NCBI RefSeq assembly: GCF_000419765.1
Contig: NZ_ATTQ01000008.1
Location: 241,922 to 305,921 of the forward strand
Source of the DNA: Rhizobium mongolense USDA 1844
GTDB taxonomy: Bacteria > Pseudomonadota > Alphaproteobacteria > Rhizobiales > Rhizobiaceae
Length of the DNA stretch: 64,000 nucleotides
Direction of reading: 5' to 3'
The notes below the pieces were generated by a model, which ran no database searches, was not told the DNA's origin, and worked only from the letters and a program-made list of their open reading frames with translations. Made by a program: the position numbers and the translations under genes. Shown here in pieces: positions 34,522 through 43,834 of the stretch (its first letter is position 1; each line of letters starts with the position of its first letter).

Positions 34522-36018
34522 ATGACTGAAAAGACCGAAACAGCGACCCTTTCCTCAGACGCAACGGAAGTCCGCGCCCAGAAGCTGAAGCTGCTGCGCG
34601 AACAGGTCGGCGATGTCTATCCGGCGCATTTCCACCGGACGATCACCAATGCCGAGCTCGCTGCGAAATACGAGGGCCTGGAGCCGGACACCGAGACACA
34701 GGATGTCGTCACCGTCGCCGGCCGCGTCTATTCCTCGCGCAACTCCGGCATGTTCATGGACATCCATGACGCTTCGGCCAAGATCCAGATCTTCAGCCAC
34801 AAGGACACGACGCCGCAAGAGGCTCGCGCCCTGCTGCCGATGATCGACATCGGCGACATCATCGGTGTGACCGGCGTGGTGCGCCGCACCAAGCGCGGCG
34901 AACTGACGATCAACGCGCAGAAGATCATCATGCTGACCAAGTCGCTGCTGCCGATGCCCGAGAAGTGGCATGGCCTCTCCGACATCGAGCTGCGCTACCG
35001 CAAACGTCACCTCGACATCATGACCAACGAGGAATCGAAGCTCCGTTTCCAGCAGCGTTCGAAGATTGTCTCCGGCATCCGTCGCTTCATGGAGAATGAC
35101 GGCTTCATGGAAGTCGAGACGCCGATGCTGCAGTCGGTCTACGGGGGTGCGACCGCCGAACCCTTCAAGACACATCACAACACGCTGAAGCTCGACATGT
35201 ACCTGCGCATCGCGCCGGAACTGTTCCTGAAGCGCACCCTGGTTTCGGGCCTCACCGACAAGGTCTTCGAGATCAACCGCAACTTCCGCAATGAAGGCGT
35301 CTCGACAAGGCACAATCCCGAATTCACGATGATGGAGTGCTACTGGGCCTATGCCGACTACGAGGACATGATGGACCTCGTCGAACGCATGTTCGCCGAG
35401 CTTGCCATGTCGGTTCATGGCAGCACGGAATTCACCTTCGTCGACAAGCAGATCTCCTTCAAGGGCCCGTTCCGCCGTGTGCCGATGCCTGACGCCGTCA
35501 AGGACGCGACCGGCATCGACTTTCTGGCGATCAAGACCGACGAGGAAGCCCGAGCCGCCACGAAGGCGGCCGGTTTCGAAATCGAGAAGGACGCGACCTG
35601 GGGCGAATGCCTCGCCTTTATCTTCGAGGAGAAGGTCGAAAGCACGCTGATCCAGCCCGCGCACGTCACGCATTTCCCGAAGGACATCTCGCCCTTCGCC
35701 AAGGAAGTGCCGGGCGAGCCGCGCCTTGTCGAGCGTTTCGAGACCTATTGCAACGCCTGGGAACTCGGCAACGCCTTCTCGGAACTCAACGATCCAGAAG
35801 AGCAGCGCAAGCGCATGGTCGAACAGCTGGAGCAGGCTCACGCGCGCGGCGAAAAGGAAAAACAGCTGGACGAGGAATTCCTGGACGCAATCGACCAGGG
35901 CATGCCGCCCGCCGGCGGTCTCGGCATCGGCGTCGATCGCCTGATCATGCTGCTCACGAATTCCCCCTCGATCCGCGACATCATCCTCTTCCCGGCCCGC
36001 CGCAGCAAGGCGGACTGA
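34522..36018 (+). CDS. lysS: lysyl-tRNA synthetase, class II
   Basis: A 498-residue class II lysyl-tRNA synthetase. The OB-fold anticodon domain (VTVAGRVYSSRNSGMFMDI) is followed by motif 1 (FMEVETPMLQ), motif 2 (FEINRNFRNEGVSTRHNPEF in outline) and motif 3 (GGLGIGVDRLIMLL). The ATG at 34522 follows the gltX stop by 16 bases. The frame on the opposite strand is a shadow. Confidence 0.97.
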   Translation: MTEKTETATLSSDATEVRAQKLKLLREQVGDVYPAHFHRTITNAELAAKYEGLEPDTETQDVVTVAGRVYSSRNSGMFMDIHDASAKIQIFSHKDTTPQEARALLPMIDIGDIIGVTGVVRRTKRGELTINAQKIIMLTKSLLPMPEKWHGLSDIELRYRKRHLDIMTNEESKLRFQQRSKIVSGIRRFMENDGFMEVETPMLQSVYGGATAEPFKTHHNTLKLDMYLRIAPELFLKRTLVSGLTDKVFEINRNFRNEGVSTRHNPEFTMMECYWAYADYEDMMDLVERMFAELAMSVHGSTEFTFVDKQISFKGPFRRVPMPDAVKDATGIDFLAIKTDEEARAATKAAGFEIEKDATWGECLAFIFEEKVESTLIQPAHVTHFPKDISPFAKEVPGEPRLVERFETYCNAWELGNAFSELNDPEEQRKRMVEQLEQAHARGEKEKQLDEEFLDAIDQGMPPAGGLGIGVDRLIMLLTNSPSIRDIILFPARRSKAD

Positions 36019-36035
36019 GCGCAAGGATGAGCAGC

Positions 36036-36070
36036 TCCAAAAAGGCGGACGGCCGATGGTCGTCCGCCTT
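36036..36070 (-). terminator. terminator between lysS and the convergent gene
   Basis: A 10-bp perfect stem (AAGGCGGACG / CGTCCGCCTT, 9-base loop). On the minus strand it is followed by TTTTTGGAG, so it terminates the gene ending at 36083; on the plus strand the U tract is poor (TTCATG), so for lysS it would be weaker. Confidence 0.75.
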
Positions 36071-36082
36071 CATGCCCAACGA

Positions 36083-36772
36083 TTAATGGCCGGAGGCAGG
36101 AGCAGCCTTGCTGCCTTCTGGCGAAGAAACGGCTTCGCCTTCGGGTGATGCGTCCTCTTCGCCGCCTTTTTCGTTGCCCTCGCCTGCGGTTGCAGCGACA
36201 GCCGTTGGATCAATGCAATCGGAGCGTTGCTTGAACGAGGCGTTCAGCGCCTGGATTTCTTCGTCCGGCAAATCGATGCGCTCGCCGAAAAACAGGCCGT
36301 TCTCGCTCGCCTGGCCATCGTAATAGCGGGCAGTATAGGGTTTGCCGTTCAGCCCTTCGACCAACTGGTCGGGATGCGGGATATAAACCACATCGGCGCC
36401 GATCGCCCTGCCACGAATATCCGAACGCAGCGTTGGACCGTTTTCATCGAGGACCACGACCTGTACCAGATCGGGCCTTTCTTGCGCGTAAATGGCTTGC
36501 GCCACGCGGAGCGCCGTCTTGACCCGTGTCATGCCGTCCGTCGGCTCGGTCTTGATGTATTTGCGAATCCAGACTCGATCCTGCTTCTTGATGGTCACCA
36601 GGTTGACATCGGTGCAGGAGACGCCGTTCGCCTCTTCCAACACCTGGCCGATGATGTTGTCCCTGCCGATATAAACAGCGACACCGCCGGAAGCGCCTAT
36701 AAACAAGGCCGTTCCGCCGATCACGATCACCAATTTCCGGGAGGGCCGGAAGATGCGCAGTAAGGCCTTCAC
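36083..36772 (-). CDS. membrane-anchored conserved protein of unknown function
   Basis: A 229-residue protein, cytoplasmic N terminus rich in Arg/Lys, one transmembrane helix (about residues 13-36, LVIVIGGTALFIGASGGVAVYIG), a soluble periplasmic domain (about 40-190), and a low-complexity Glu/Gly/Ser/Pro C-terminal tail (about 195-229). I do not recognise the family. The start is uncertain: the frame opens at a TTG (36817) and GTG codons occur at 36778 and 36772; I use the last because it starts the basic segment before the helix. It is divergent from the LysR gene and convergent with lysS. Confidence 0.6.
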   Translation of the reverse strand: MKALLRIFRPSRKLVIVIGGTALFIGASGGVAVYIGRDNIIGQVLEEANGVSCTDVNLVTIKKQDRVWIRKYIKTEPTDGMTRVKTALRVAQAIYAQERPDLVQVVVLDENGPTLRSDIRGRAIGADVVYIPHPDQLVEGLNGKPYTARYYDGQASENGLFFGERIDLPDEEIQALNASFKQRSDCIDPTAVAATAGEGNEKGGEEDASPEGEAVSSPEGSKAAPASGH

Positions 36773-36953
36773 GCCAACTGGTCCGCCATCGCAAAAACTC
36801 CAACGCAATACATGCAAGTCAAGCTAGTCAAACGACGTTTCGGAATGCTTAAGTGGTCTTTCGACAAACATACCAATTCGGGCTAAAGACCAAAAAAGGT
36901 CCGCCAGCCGTTGTGCTTGCCATGATCCGTTTGACCGTGCTCTAAAAACACGC

Positions 36954-37862
36954 ATGGCCTTTACCCTTCGCCAGATCCAGTATTTCGTCGCCGTTGCCGA
37001 GCAGGGTTCGGTGACGCGCGCCGCGCAGAATCTTTCGATCTCGCAATCCTCGGTCACAGAAGCGCTGAAGGAACTGGAAACCGACCTCGGCGTCGAACTC
37101 TTCGAACGCCACCCGCGCGGCCTGACGATCACGCACAACGGTCACCAGTTCCTCCGGCATGCGACAAAAATTCTAGCCAGCGTCTCCGATGCGCGCGCCA
37201 GTTTTTCCGGCCTGCAAAGCGCTCTTTCCGGCACATTGAATATCGGCGTCACCTCGCTGGTCGCAGGCTATGTTCTCTCCGATCTTCTGGCGCGATACCG
37301 CCGCGCCTGCCCCGGTGTGGAGGTGAGTGCAATCGAAGACAATGGCGGCTATCTGGAGCATCTGCTGGTCGGCGGTGAGCTCGATGTCGCGGTCATGGTG
37401 ATCTCTAACCTGCGCGACCGCATGGCGCTGCAGGCGGAGATCCTCGAAACCTCGCCCTATCGTCTCTGGCTGCCGATGGGTCACCCGTTGGTTTCCGCCG
37501 ACATCATCTCGGTTGCCGACATCGCCCGCGAGCCGCTGATCATGCTGACGGTCGATGAGATCGAGGAGAACACCGGCAAGCTTTTGTCAGCGCTCGGCGC
37601 CCGCCCGCATGTCGCCTTTCGCACCCGGTCGGTGGAGGCCGTGCGCAGTCTCGTTGCAACAGGCGCCGGCGTCGCGCTGCTTCCCGATCTCGTCTACCGC
37701 CCCTGGTCGCTGGAAGGCGACCGGATCGAAAGCCGCGATGTCTCCGGTTCATTGCCAGTCGTCCAGGTCGGCATGGTCTGGCGCAAGGGTTCCAGCCTGC
37801 CGCAAGCGGCGCGAGATTTCGTCGGCATTGCGGAAGCGATGCGATCCGGCCGTGCGCGGTGA
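36954..37862 (+). CDS. LysR family transcriptional regulator
   Basis: A 302-residue LysR regulator. The HTH lies at residues 2-60 (FTLRQIQYFVAVAEQGSVT, AAQNLSISQSSVTEALKELE) and the LysR substrate domain follows (GTLNIGVTSLVAGYVLSDL, GAGVALLPDLVYRPW). It lies in the same direction as, and 121 bases before, the polyamine-type transporter genes, unlike the usual divergent arrangement. A 27-bp palindrome covers its stop codon. Control of the downstream genes is an inference from position. Confidence 0.9.
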   Translation: MAFTLRQIQYFVAVAEQGSVTRAAQNLSISQSSVTEALKELETDLGVELFERHPRGLTITHNGHQFLRHATKILASVSDARASFSGLQSALSGTLNIGVTSLVAGYVLSDLLARYRRACPGVEVSAIEDNGGYLEHLLVGGELDVAVMVISNLRDRMALQAEILETSPYRLWLPMGHPLVSADIISVADIAREPLIMLTVDEIEENTGKLLSALGARPHVAFRTRSVEAVRSLVATGAGVALLPDLVYRPWSLEGDRIESRDVSGSLPVVQVGMVWRKGSSLPQAARDFVGIAEAMRSGRAR

Positions 37863-37887
37863 CGATATCGGAAATTCCGATATCGTC
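37861..37887. promoter_or_regulatory. 27-bp palindrome at the end of the lysR-type gene
   Basis: 13-base arms (GACGATATCGGAA and TTCCGATATCGTC) around a single A, starting inside the stop codon of the regulator and about 97 bases before the substrate-binding protein start. It is followed by TTTCTG. It could be an intrinsic terminator (11-bp stem with AAATT loop) or a binding site for the upstream regulator. Confidence 0.6.
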
Positions 37888-37983
37888 TTTCTGATAAATG
37901 AATTTGCGAAACCGGATATTTCAGCGCACCTTTCAGCCGGGAACAAAATGCCGCAACAAGCGGCACAAACCGGGAGACAGACG

Positions 37984-39144
37984 ATGAAGTACCTTCTGAA
38001 ATCGTGCACTGCTGCCCTCGCAAGCTTGAGCTTCGTGACGCAGGTTGCTGCTGCCGAACCGTTGAAGGCCTTGGACAAGGGTGAGGGTGCGGTCAGCATC
38101 GTCGCCTGGGCCGGCTATATCGAGCGCGGCGAAACCGACAAGAATTACGACTGGGTTACCGATTTTGAAAAGAAGACCGGCTGCAAGGTTTCCGTGAAGA
38201 CTGCGGCGACCTCGGATGAAATGGTGGCGCTGATGAACGAAGGTGGCTTCGATCTCGTCACCGCTTCGGGCGATGCTTCGCTGCGTCTCGTTGCCGGCAA
38301 GCGCGTGCAGCCGATCAATACCGATCTCATTGCGAGCTTCAAAAACCTCGACGAACGCTTACAGAGCGCTCCGTGGCATACGGTCGGCGGCGTCCACTAC
38401 GGCGTGCCCTATCTGTGGGGGCCGAACGTTCTGATGTACAATACCGATGCATTCAAGGATAAGGCCCCGACCAGCTGGAAGGTGGTATTCGAAGAAGAAA
38501 CGCTGCCTGATGGCAAGTCCAACAAGGGCCGCGTCCAGGCCTATGACGGGCCGATCTACGTCGCCGATGCTGCCATGTATCTGATGGCCCACAAGCCCGA
38601 TCTCGGCATCAAGGATCCCTACGAACTCAATGAAGACCAGTATAAGGCAGCTCTCGATCTGCTGCGCGGCCAGCGCAAGCTCGTCTCCCGCTACTGGCAT
38701 GACGCGATGATCCAGATCGACGACTTCAAGAACGAAGGCGTCGTCGCATCCGGCTCCTGGCCGTTCCAGGTGAACCTGATGCAGGCCGAGAAGCAGAAGA
38801 TCGCCTCGACCTTCCCCGAGGAAGGCGTCACCGGCTGGGCCGACACGACAATGCTTCATGCCGACAGCGAGCATCCGAACTGCGCCTATATGTGGATGGA
38901 GCATTCCCTGTCCGCCAAGGTCCAGGGTGATGCCGCCGCCTGGTTCGGCGCCGTTCCCTCCGTTCCGGCAGCATGCAAGGGCAACGAACTGTTGACCGAT
39001 ACCGGCTGCACCACCAACGGCTTCGATCACTTCGACAAGATCAAATTCTGGAAGACGCCTGTTGCCAAATGTACGACACAGAGTGAATGCGTGCCGTATC
39101 ATCGCTGGGTGTCGGACTATATCGGCGTGATCGGCGGGCGGTAG
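37984..39144 (+). CDS. polyamine-type ABC transporter substrate-binding protein
   Basis: A 386-residue periplasmic receptor of the PotD/PotF-like family (SBP_bac_8). Signal peptide about residues 1-22 ending VAAA; then VSIVAWAGYIERGETDKNYDWVTDFE, GFDLVTASGDASLRLV and YLWGPNVLMYNTDAF. Four Cys in the C-terminal half (for example CKGNELLTDTGC) probably form disulfides. It is first of a receptor-ATPase-permease-permease-dehydrogenase unit. A 6-bp hairpin (TGCCGC/GCGGCA, 37949-37965) is in its leader. Spermidine/putrescine is the family ligand. Confidence 0.88.
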   Translation: MKYLLKSCTAALASLSFVTQVAAAEPLKALDKGEGAVSIVAWAGYIERGETDKNYDWVTDFEKKTGCKVSVKTAATSDEMVALMNEGGFDLVTASGDASLRLVAGKRVQPINTDLIASFKNLDERLQSAPWHTVGGVHYGVPYLWGPNVLMYNTDAFKDKAPTSWKVVFEEETLPDGKSNKGRVQAYDGPIYVADAAMYLMAHKPDLGIKDPYELNEDQYKAALDLLRGQRKLVSRYWHDAMIQIDDFKNEGVVASGSWPFQVNLMQAEKQKIASTFPEEGVTGWADTTMLHADSEHPNCAYMWMEHSLSAKVQGDAAAWFGAVPSVPAACKGNELLTDTGCTTNGFDHFDKIKFWKTPVAKCTTQSECVPYHRWVSDYIGVIGGR

Positions 39145-39169
39145 TCAACACCCAGACAGAATGATTGCC

Positions 39170-39313
39170 CCAACCCTCTCCCACACGCAGGGAGAGGGGA
39201 CATGCCCCAAGACCTCTCGCCGCTATCCGAAACGCCCCGAGAGGCGAAAGCATCGCCGCGAGTCCCCTTCCCCGCGCTTGCCGGGAGAAGGTGCCCGGCA
39301 GCAAGGATGAGGG
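39170..39313. repeat. intergenic palindromic repeat, copy 4, inside the transporter operon
   Basis: Contains CCTCTCCCACACGCAGGGAG, CCTCTCGCCG...GAGAGGCG and CCCCTTCCCCGCGCTTGCCG followed by GGAGAAGG, ending GGCAGCAAGGATGAGGGC. It belongs to the same repeat family as copies 1-3. It lies between the receptor gene and the ATPase gene and reaches the ATPase start region. Confidence 0.6.
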
Positions 39314-39338
39314 CATCATGTATAACTCGGAGACCCCA

Positions 39339-40325
39339 ATGACACCCGCCGTCCGTTTCCAGCAGGTTTCGCGCCATTTCGGCCAGGTTCGCGCCGTCGA
39401 CGGCGTCGATCTCGAAATCGCACCAGGCGAGTTCTTCGCGATGCTCGGTCCGTCGGGCTCGGGAAAGACGACCTGCCTGCGTCTGATCGCCGGCTTCGAA
39501 CAGCCAACGGATGGGCATATCGAGATTTTCGGAGAAACGGCAGACGGTGTCCCGCCCTACCGCCGCAACGTCAACACCGTCTTCCAGGACTACGCGCTCT
39601 TCCCGCATCTCAACATCCTCGACAACGTTGCCTACGGGCTGATGGTCAAGGGCATCGGTAAGGCAGAGCGCACCAGGGCGGCCGAACAGGCGCTGGAACT
39701 GGTGAAACTTCCGGGCTACGGCGCCCGCCGCCCCGGCCAGCTCTCCGGCGGCCAGCGGCAGCGCGTGGCACTTGCCCGCGCGCTCGTCAACAAGCCGAAA
39801 GTCCTGCTGCTCGACGAGCCGCTTGGCGCTCTTGATCTGAAGCTGCGGGAGCAGATGCAGGAAGAATTGAAGAGCCTTCAGCGCGCACTCGGCATCACCT
39901 TCGTCTTTGTCACCCACGATCAGGGCGAGGCGCTCTCCATGGCAGACCGCGTCGCCGTCTTCAACAACGGCGGCATCGTGCAAGAGGGTACGCCGCAGGA
40001 TATCTACCGCCGCCCGAAGACACGCTTCGTCGCCGATTTCGTTGGTTCCTCGAATGTCATCGCGCCAGATGTAATGACGTCGCTCGGCGGCGAAAACCGC
40101 TGGGCAAGCCTGCGCCCCGAAGCGATCCATCTCTCCGGCGACGGCATGGAGGCGGCGGTCGAAAACACCAGTTTCCTTGGCGCCGCGTATCGCCTGACGG
40201 TCGCCATGAGGGGCACACGTCTGCATGTCACACTACCCGCAGGTGCCAATGTGCCGGATATCGGCGCCAGCGTGCGCCTCGCGTGGCAGCCGGCCGAGGT
40301 GCATTACATGGATGATGCAGCATGA
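39339..40325 (+). CDS. polyamine-type ABC transporter ATP-binding protein
   Basis: A 328-residue ATPase of the PotA/PotG type. Walker A is [10 protein letters not shown]-loop FQDYALFPH, signature LSGGQRQR, Walker [12 protein letters not shown], and a C-terminal TOBE_2 domain follows. The ATG at 39339 has GGAG at good spacing and begins [15 protein letters not shown]. An ATG at 39318 is possible but falls at the edge of the palindromic repeat. The stop overlaps the next permease start by 4 bases (ATGA). Confidence 0.9.
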   Translation: MTPAVRFQQVSRHFGQVRAVDGVDLEIAPGEFFAMLGPSGSGKTTCLRLIAGFEQPTDGHIEIFGETADGVPPYRRNVNTVFQDYALFPHLNILDNVAYGLMVKGIGKAERTRAAEQALELVKLPGYGARRPGQLSGGQRQRVALARALVNKPKVLLLDEPLGALDLKLREQMQEELKSLQRALGITFVFVTHDQGEALSMADRVAVFNNGGIVQEGTPQDIYRRPKTRFVADFVGSSNVIAPDVMTSLGGENRWASLRPEAIHLSGDGMEAAVENTSFLGAAYRLTVAMRGTRLHVTLPAGANVPDIGASVRLAWQPAEVHYMDDAA

Positions 40326-41290
40326 CAGCGCTCGCCCTGACAAAACCTGGCGTTACGACCTCCATTTTGCCCGGCCGCGGCGGATTCTTCGGTGGACTGT
40401 CGGACGCCTTCTGGCGCCATCCGAAGCTACTGCTTTTACTGATGCTGACGCCGCCGCTCCTCTGGCTCGGCATCATCTATATCGGCTCGCTGATCGCACT
40501 GCTGCTGCAGAGTTTCTTCTCGATCGACGATTTCTCCGGCTTGATCAACTACGAGTTCACGCTCGCGACCTATGCTGAGCTTCTGAACCCCGCCAATTTC
40601 GACATCATCGTCCGTACCGTCGTCATGGCGGTCATGGTGACGATCGCTTCCGCCGTCATCGCTTTCCCAATCGCCTATTACGCTGCGCGCTATGCGCAGG
40701 GAAATTGGAAGGCGTTTTTCTATCTCGGTGTCATGCTGCCGCTCTGGTCGAGCTATCTCGTCAAGGTTTACGCCTGGAAGCTGATCCTCGCCAAGGAAGG
40801 CATCCTCACCTGGATATTCGCCAAATTGCATCTCTCGTGGCTGCTCGACGCCATTCTTACGCTGCCGGTCGTCGGCGGCAATTCCCTTTCGGTGAGCTAT
40901 CTCGGCACTTTCGTCGTTTTCGTCTATATCTGGCTGCCCTACATGATCCTGCCGACGCAGGCCGCTCTCGAGCGCGTGCCTGCAAACCTGATCGAGGCCG
41001 CCTCCGATCTCGGCGCCACGCCGGGCCAGACCTTCCGCACGGTGCTGTTCCCGCTGGCGCTGCCCGGCATCGTCGCCGGCTCCATCTTCACCTTCTCGCT
41101 GACCCTCGGCGATTACATTATCCCGCAGATCATCGGTTCTTCCCGCCTCTTCATCGGCCAGGCGGTCTATGCGCAGCAGGGCACCGCCGGTAACGTGCCG
41201 CTCGCCGCCGCCTTCTCCGTCGTGCCGATCGCCATCATGGCCATCTATCTCTGGCTTGCAAAAAAACAGGGGGCTTTCGATGCGCTCTGA
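40322..41290 (+). CDS. polyamine-type ABC transporter permease 1
   Basis: A 322-residue permease (PotB/PotH type) with about six transmembrane segments and the EAA-type loop [22 protein letters not shown]. It overlaps both neighbours (4 bases with the ATPase gene; 11 with the second permease), so this operon is tightly coupled. Confidence 0.9.
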   Translation: MTALALTKPGVTTSILPGRGGFFGGLSDAFWRHPKLLLLLMLTPPLLWLGIIYIGSLIALLLQSFFSIDDFSGLINYEFTLATYAELLNPANFDIIVRTVVMAVMVTIASAVIAFPIAYYAARYAQGNWKAFFYLGVMLPLWSSYLVKVYAWKLILAKEGILTWIFAKLHLSWLLDAILTLPVVGGNSLSVSYLGTFVVFVYIWLPYMILPTQAALERVPANLIEAASDLGATPGQTFRTVLFPLALPGIVAGSIFTFSLTLGDYIIPQIIGSSRLFIGQAVYAQQGTAGNVPLAAAFSVVPIAIMAIYLWLAKKQGAFDAL

Positions 41291-42095
41291 CCGTGGACAC
41301 GGCTCCCCTCTCGCCCTGAAGATCGCAGCCGCGAGCGGCCTGCTTTTCCTGCATCTGCCGATCCTGCTGATCTTCGTCTATGCCTTCACCACCGAGGAGA
41401 AGAGCTACCAGTGGCCGCCGCCGGGGCTGACGACGCAGTGGTTCAACGTGGCCTGGAACCGACCTGATGTCTGGGCAGCCCTCGGCCTTTCTGTGCAAGT
41501 CGCCTGCATCGCCACTGCTATCGCCCTGGTGCTCGGCACGCTTTGTGCTGCCGCCGTCAGCCAGACGAAGTTCTTCGGCCGCGAGGTCATCTCTTTGCTC
41601 GTCATTCTGCCGATCGCCCTTCCCGGTATCATCACCGGCATTGCGCTGCGCTCGGCCTTCAGCCTGTTCGACATCCCGTTCTCGGTCTGGACGATCGTGC
41701 TTGGCCACGCCACCTTCTGCGTCGTGGTCGTCTACAACAATGCGGTCGCCCGCTTCCGCCGTACCTCCGGCTCACTGATCGAAGCTTCGATGGACCTCGG
41801 CGCCGACGGCTTCCAGACTTTCCGGCACGTCATCCTGCCGAATATCGGCACTGCGCTACTTGCCGGCGGCATGCTTGCCTTCGCGCTCTCCTTCGACGAA
41901 GTCATCGTCACCACCTTCACCGGCGGCCAGCAATCGACGCTGCCGATCTGGATGCTCGAAGAACTCATCCGCCCGCGCCAGCGCCCGGTGACCAACGTGG
42001 TCGCCATGGCCGTCGTGCTCGTCACCTTCCTGCCAATCCTGGCAGCCTACTACCTCACCCGCGACGGCGACCAAATCGCCGGAGCCGGCAAATAA
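41280..42095 (+). CDS. polyamine-type ABC transporter permease 2
   Basis: A 271-residue permease (PotC/PotI type) with six predicted helices and the loop [22 protein letters not shown]. The start ATG at 41280 lies inside the end of the first permease gene; the longer open frame upstream is in another gene. It completes the importer with the receptor and ATPase. Confidence 0.9.
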   Translation: MRSDRGHGSPLALKIAAASGLLFLHLPILLIFVYAFTTEEKSYQWPPPGLTTQWFNVAWNRPDVWAALGLSVQVACIATAIALVLGTLCAAAVSQTKFFGREVISLLVILPIALPGIITGIALRSAFSLFDIPFSVWTIVLGHATFCVVVVYNNAVARFRRTSGSLIEASMDLGADGFQTFRHVILPNIGTALLAGGMLAFALSFDEVIVTTFTGGQQSTLPIWMLEELIRPRQRPVTNVVAMAVVLVTFLPILAAYYLTRDGDQIAGAGK

Positions 42096-42108
42096 AAGGG
42101 AGAACGTC

Positions 42109-43536
42109 ATGGACACCCAGATGCTGATTGGATCCCGCTTCGAAACGGGCACGGAAACGGAAGAGCGCATCCTGAACCCGAAGACGGGTGAGACGGTGCT
42201 GAATCTGCCGGAAGCCTCATTCGGCCAGATCGATGCCGCTGTGGAAGCCGCCGGGAAGGCTTTCAAGAGCTGGTCGCAGACGACACCTTCCGAACGCTCC
42301 GGCTATCTGCTGAGGATCGCCGATGCCATAGAGAAAGACGGTCAGGGCTTTGCCACGCTCGAAGCATTGAACTGCGGCAAGCCGATCAACGCCGTGCTCA
42401 ACGATGAAATCCCGGCGATCGTCGATTGCTACCGTTTCTTCGCGGGCGCTGTCCGCAACCTGCACGGTCCGGTCTCCGGCGAATACCTGCCTGGTCACAC
42501 CTCGATGATCCGCCGCGACGCAATCGGCATCGTCGGCTCGATCGCGCCTTGGAATTATCCACTAATGATGATGGCCTGGAAGCTGGCACCCGCGATCGCC
42601 GGCGGCAACACCGTCGTCTTCAAGCCTTCCGAACAAACGCCGCTGACGGCTCTGAAGATGGCGAAACTGCTCGCTGACATCCTGCCCGAGGGCGTCGTCA
42701 ACGTCATCCTCGGTCGCGGAGAAAGTGTCGGCAATGCGCTGATCAACCACCCGAAGATCGCCATGGTCTCGATCACCGGCGATGTCGCGACCGGCAAGAA
42801 GGTGCTGCAGGCGGCCGCCAAGTCCGTCAAGCGCACGCATCTGGAACTTGGCGGCAAGGCCCCCGTCATCGTCTTCGACGACGCCGATATCGATGCAGTC
42901 GTCTCAGGCATCCGCACCTTTGGTTACTACAACGCCGGCCAGGACTGCACCGCCGCCTGCCGTATCTATGCTGACGCCAAGGTCTACGACAGGTTCGTCG
43001 CCGATCTCTCCTCGGCGGTTTCCTCGATTAAGTTCAACCAGGCCGAGGACACTGAAAACGAGATCGGCCCGTTGATCTCCAAGCGCCAGCGCGACCGCGT
43101 CGAAAGCTTCGTCACCCGCGCTGCCGAGCACAAGCACATGGAAATTACGACCGGCGGCAAGACCTCAGGCGACAAGGGTTTCTTCTTCACGCCAACCGTC
43201 ATCGCCGGTGCCACGCAGGATGACGAGATCGTCCGCCGCGAAGTCTTCGGCCCGGTCGTCTCCGTGACGCGCTTCACCGACGTCGAGGATGCCGTCGCTT
43301 GGGCGAACGACAGCGACTATGGCCTTGCCTCCTCCGTGTGGACCAAGGACATCAGCTGCGGCATGAAGACGGCCGCGCGCCTGCAATATGGCTGCACTTG
43401 GATCAACACGCATTTCATGCTGGTCAACGAAATGCCGCATGGCGGTCTCAAGCAATCCGGCTACGGCAAGGATATGTCGGTCTATGCGCTTGAGGATTAC
43501 ACCGCCGTCCGGCACGTGATGATCAATCATGGTTGA
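42109..43536 (+). CDS. gamma-aminobutyraldehyde dehydrogenase-like aldehyde dehydrogenase
   Basis: A 475-residue NAD(P)-dependent aldehyde dehydrogenase. The catalytic Cys is in [11 protein letters not shown], the Glu in [12 protein letters not shown], and the active-site Asn in [14 protein letters not shown]. The GQDCTAACR form is typical of 4-aminobutyraldehyde dehydrogenases (PatD/Prr), which convert the putrescine transamination product to GABA. It lies 13 bases after the second permease gene, so uptake and oxidation of putrescine or spermidine in one operon is the likely function. Confidence 0.85.
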   Translation: MDTQMLIGSRFETGTETEERILNPKTGETVLNLPEASFGQIDAAVEAAGKAFKSWSQTTPSERSGYLLRIADAIEKDGQGFATLEALNCGKPINAVLNDEIPAIVDCYRFFAGAVRNLHGPVSGEYLPGHTSMIRRDAIGIVGSIAPWNYPLMMMAWKLAPAIAGGNTVVFKPSEQTPLTALKMAKLLADILPEGVVNVILGRGESVGNALINHPKIAMVSITGDVATGKKVLQAAAKSVKRTHLELGGKAPVIVFDDADIDAVVSGIRTFGYYNAGQDCTAACRIYADAKVYDRFVADLSSAVSSIKFNQAEDTENEIGPLISKRQRDRVESFVTRAAEHKHMEITTGGKTSGDKGFFFTPTVIAGATQDDEIVRREVFGPVVSVTRFTDVEDAVAWANDSDYGLASSVWTKDISCGMKTAARLQYGCTWINTHFMLVNEMPHGGLKQSGYGKDMSVYALEDYTAVRHVMINHG

Positions 43537-43588
43537 GTAATTCCGACCAGCATCAGTTGTGATCAAGACCGTCGCAGACACCTGCGGC

Positions 43589-43613
43589 GGAACAATTTGG
43601 TGTTTCCTGCGTC
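43589..43613 (+). promoter_or_regulatory. EcfG-type general stress promoter candidate
   Basis: GGAAC at 43589-43593, a 16-base spacer and CGTC at 43610-43613. The alphaproteobacterial EcfG consensus is GGAAC-N16/17-CGTT, so one base differs. The start codon of the DUF1328 gene is about 30 bases beyond. Small DUF1328 membrane proteins are commonly stress-induced, which fits. Confidence 0.55.
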
Positions 43614-43644
43614 CTCTTGTGTATCCAACGCAGAGGAAACATCC

Positions 43645-43818
43645 ATGCTCAAATGGGCTCTCATATTTCTCGTCATTTCGCTGGTTGCCGGGTTCTTCGG
43701 TTTTTCCGGCATCTCAGCCGCCACCGCAACGATCGCGCGTGTTCTCTTCGGCATCGCCCTCGTCATCTTCCTGATCTTCCTGATCCTGGCGCTGATCGCC
43801 GGCCAAGCGGTTCTCTAA
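43645..43818 (+). CDS. DUF1328 small membrane protein
   Basis: A 57-residue protein, [20 protein letters not shown] onwards, almost wholly hydrophobic with two helices separated by [13 protein letters not shown]. This is the DUF1328/YtjA family. The ATG at 43645 is used because the frame upstream (to 43597) is not hydrophobic; AGAGGAA precedes it. An EcfG-like promoter lies upstream. Molecular role unknown. Confidence 0.88.
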   Translation: MLKWALIFLVISLVAGFFGFSGISAATATIARVLFGIALVIFLIFLILALIAGQAVL

Positions 43819-43834
43819 CAACAGCGTGGCTTGC

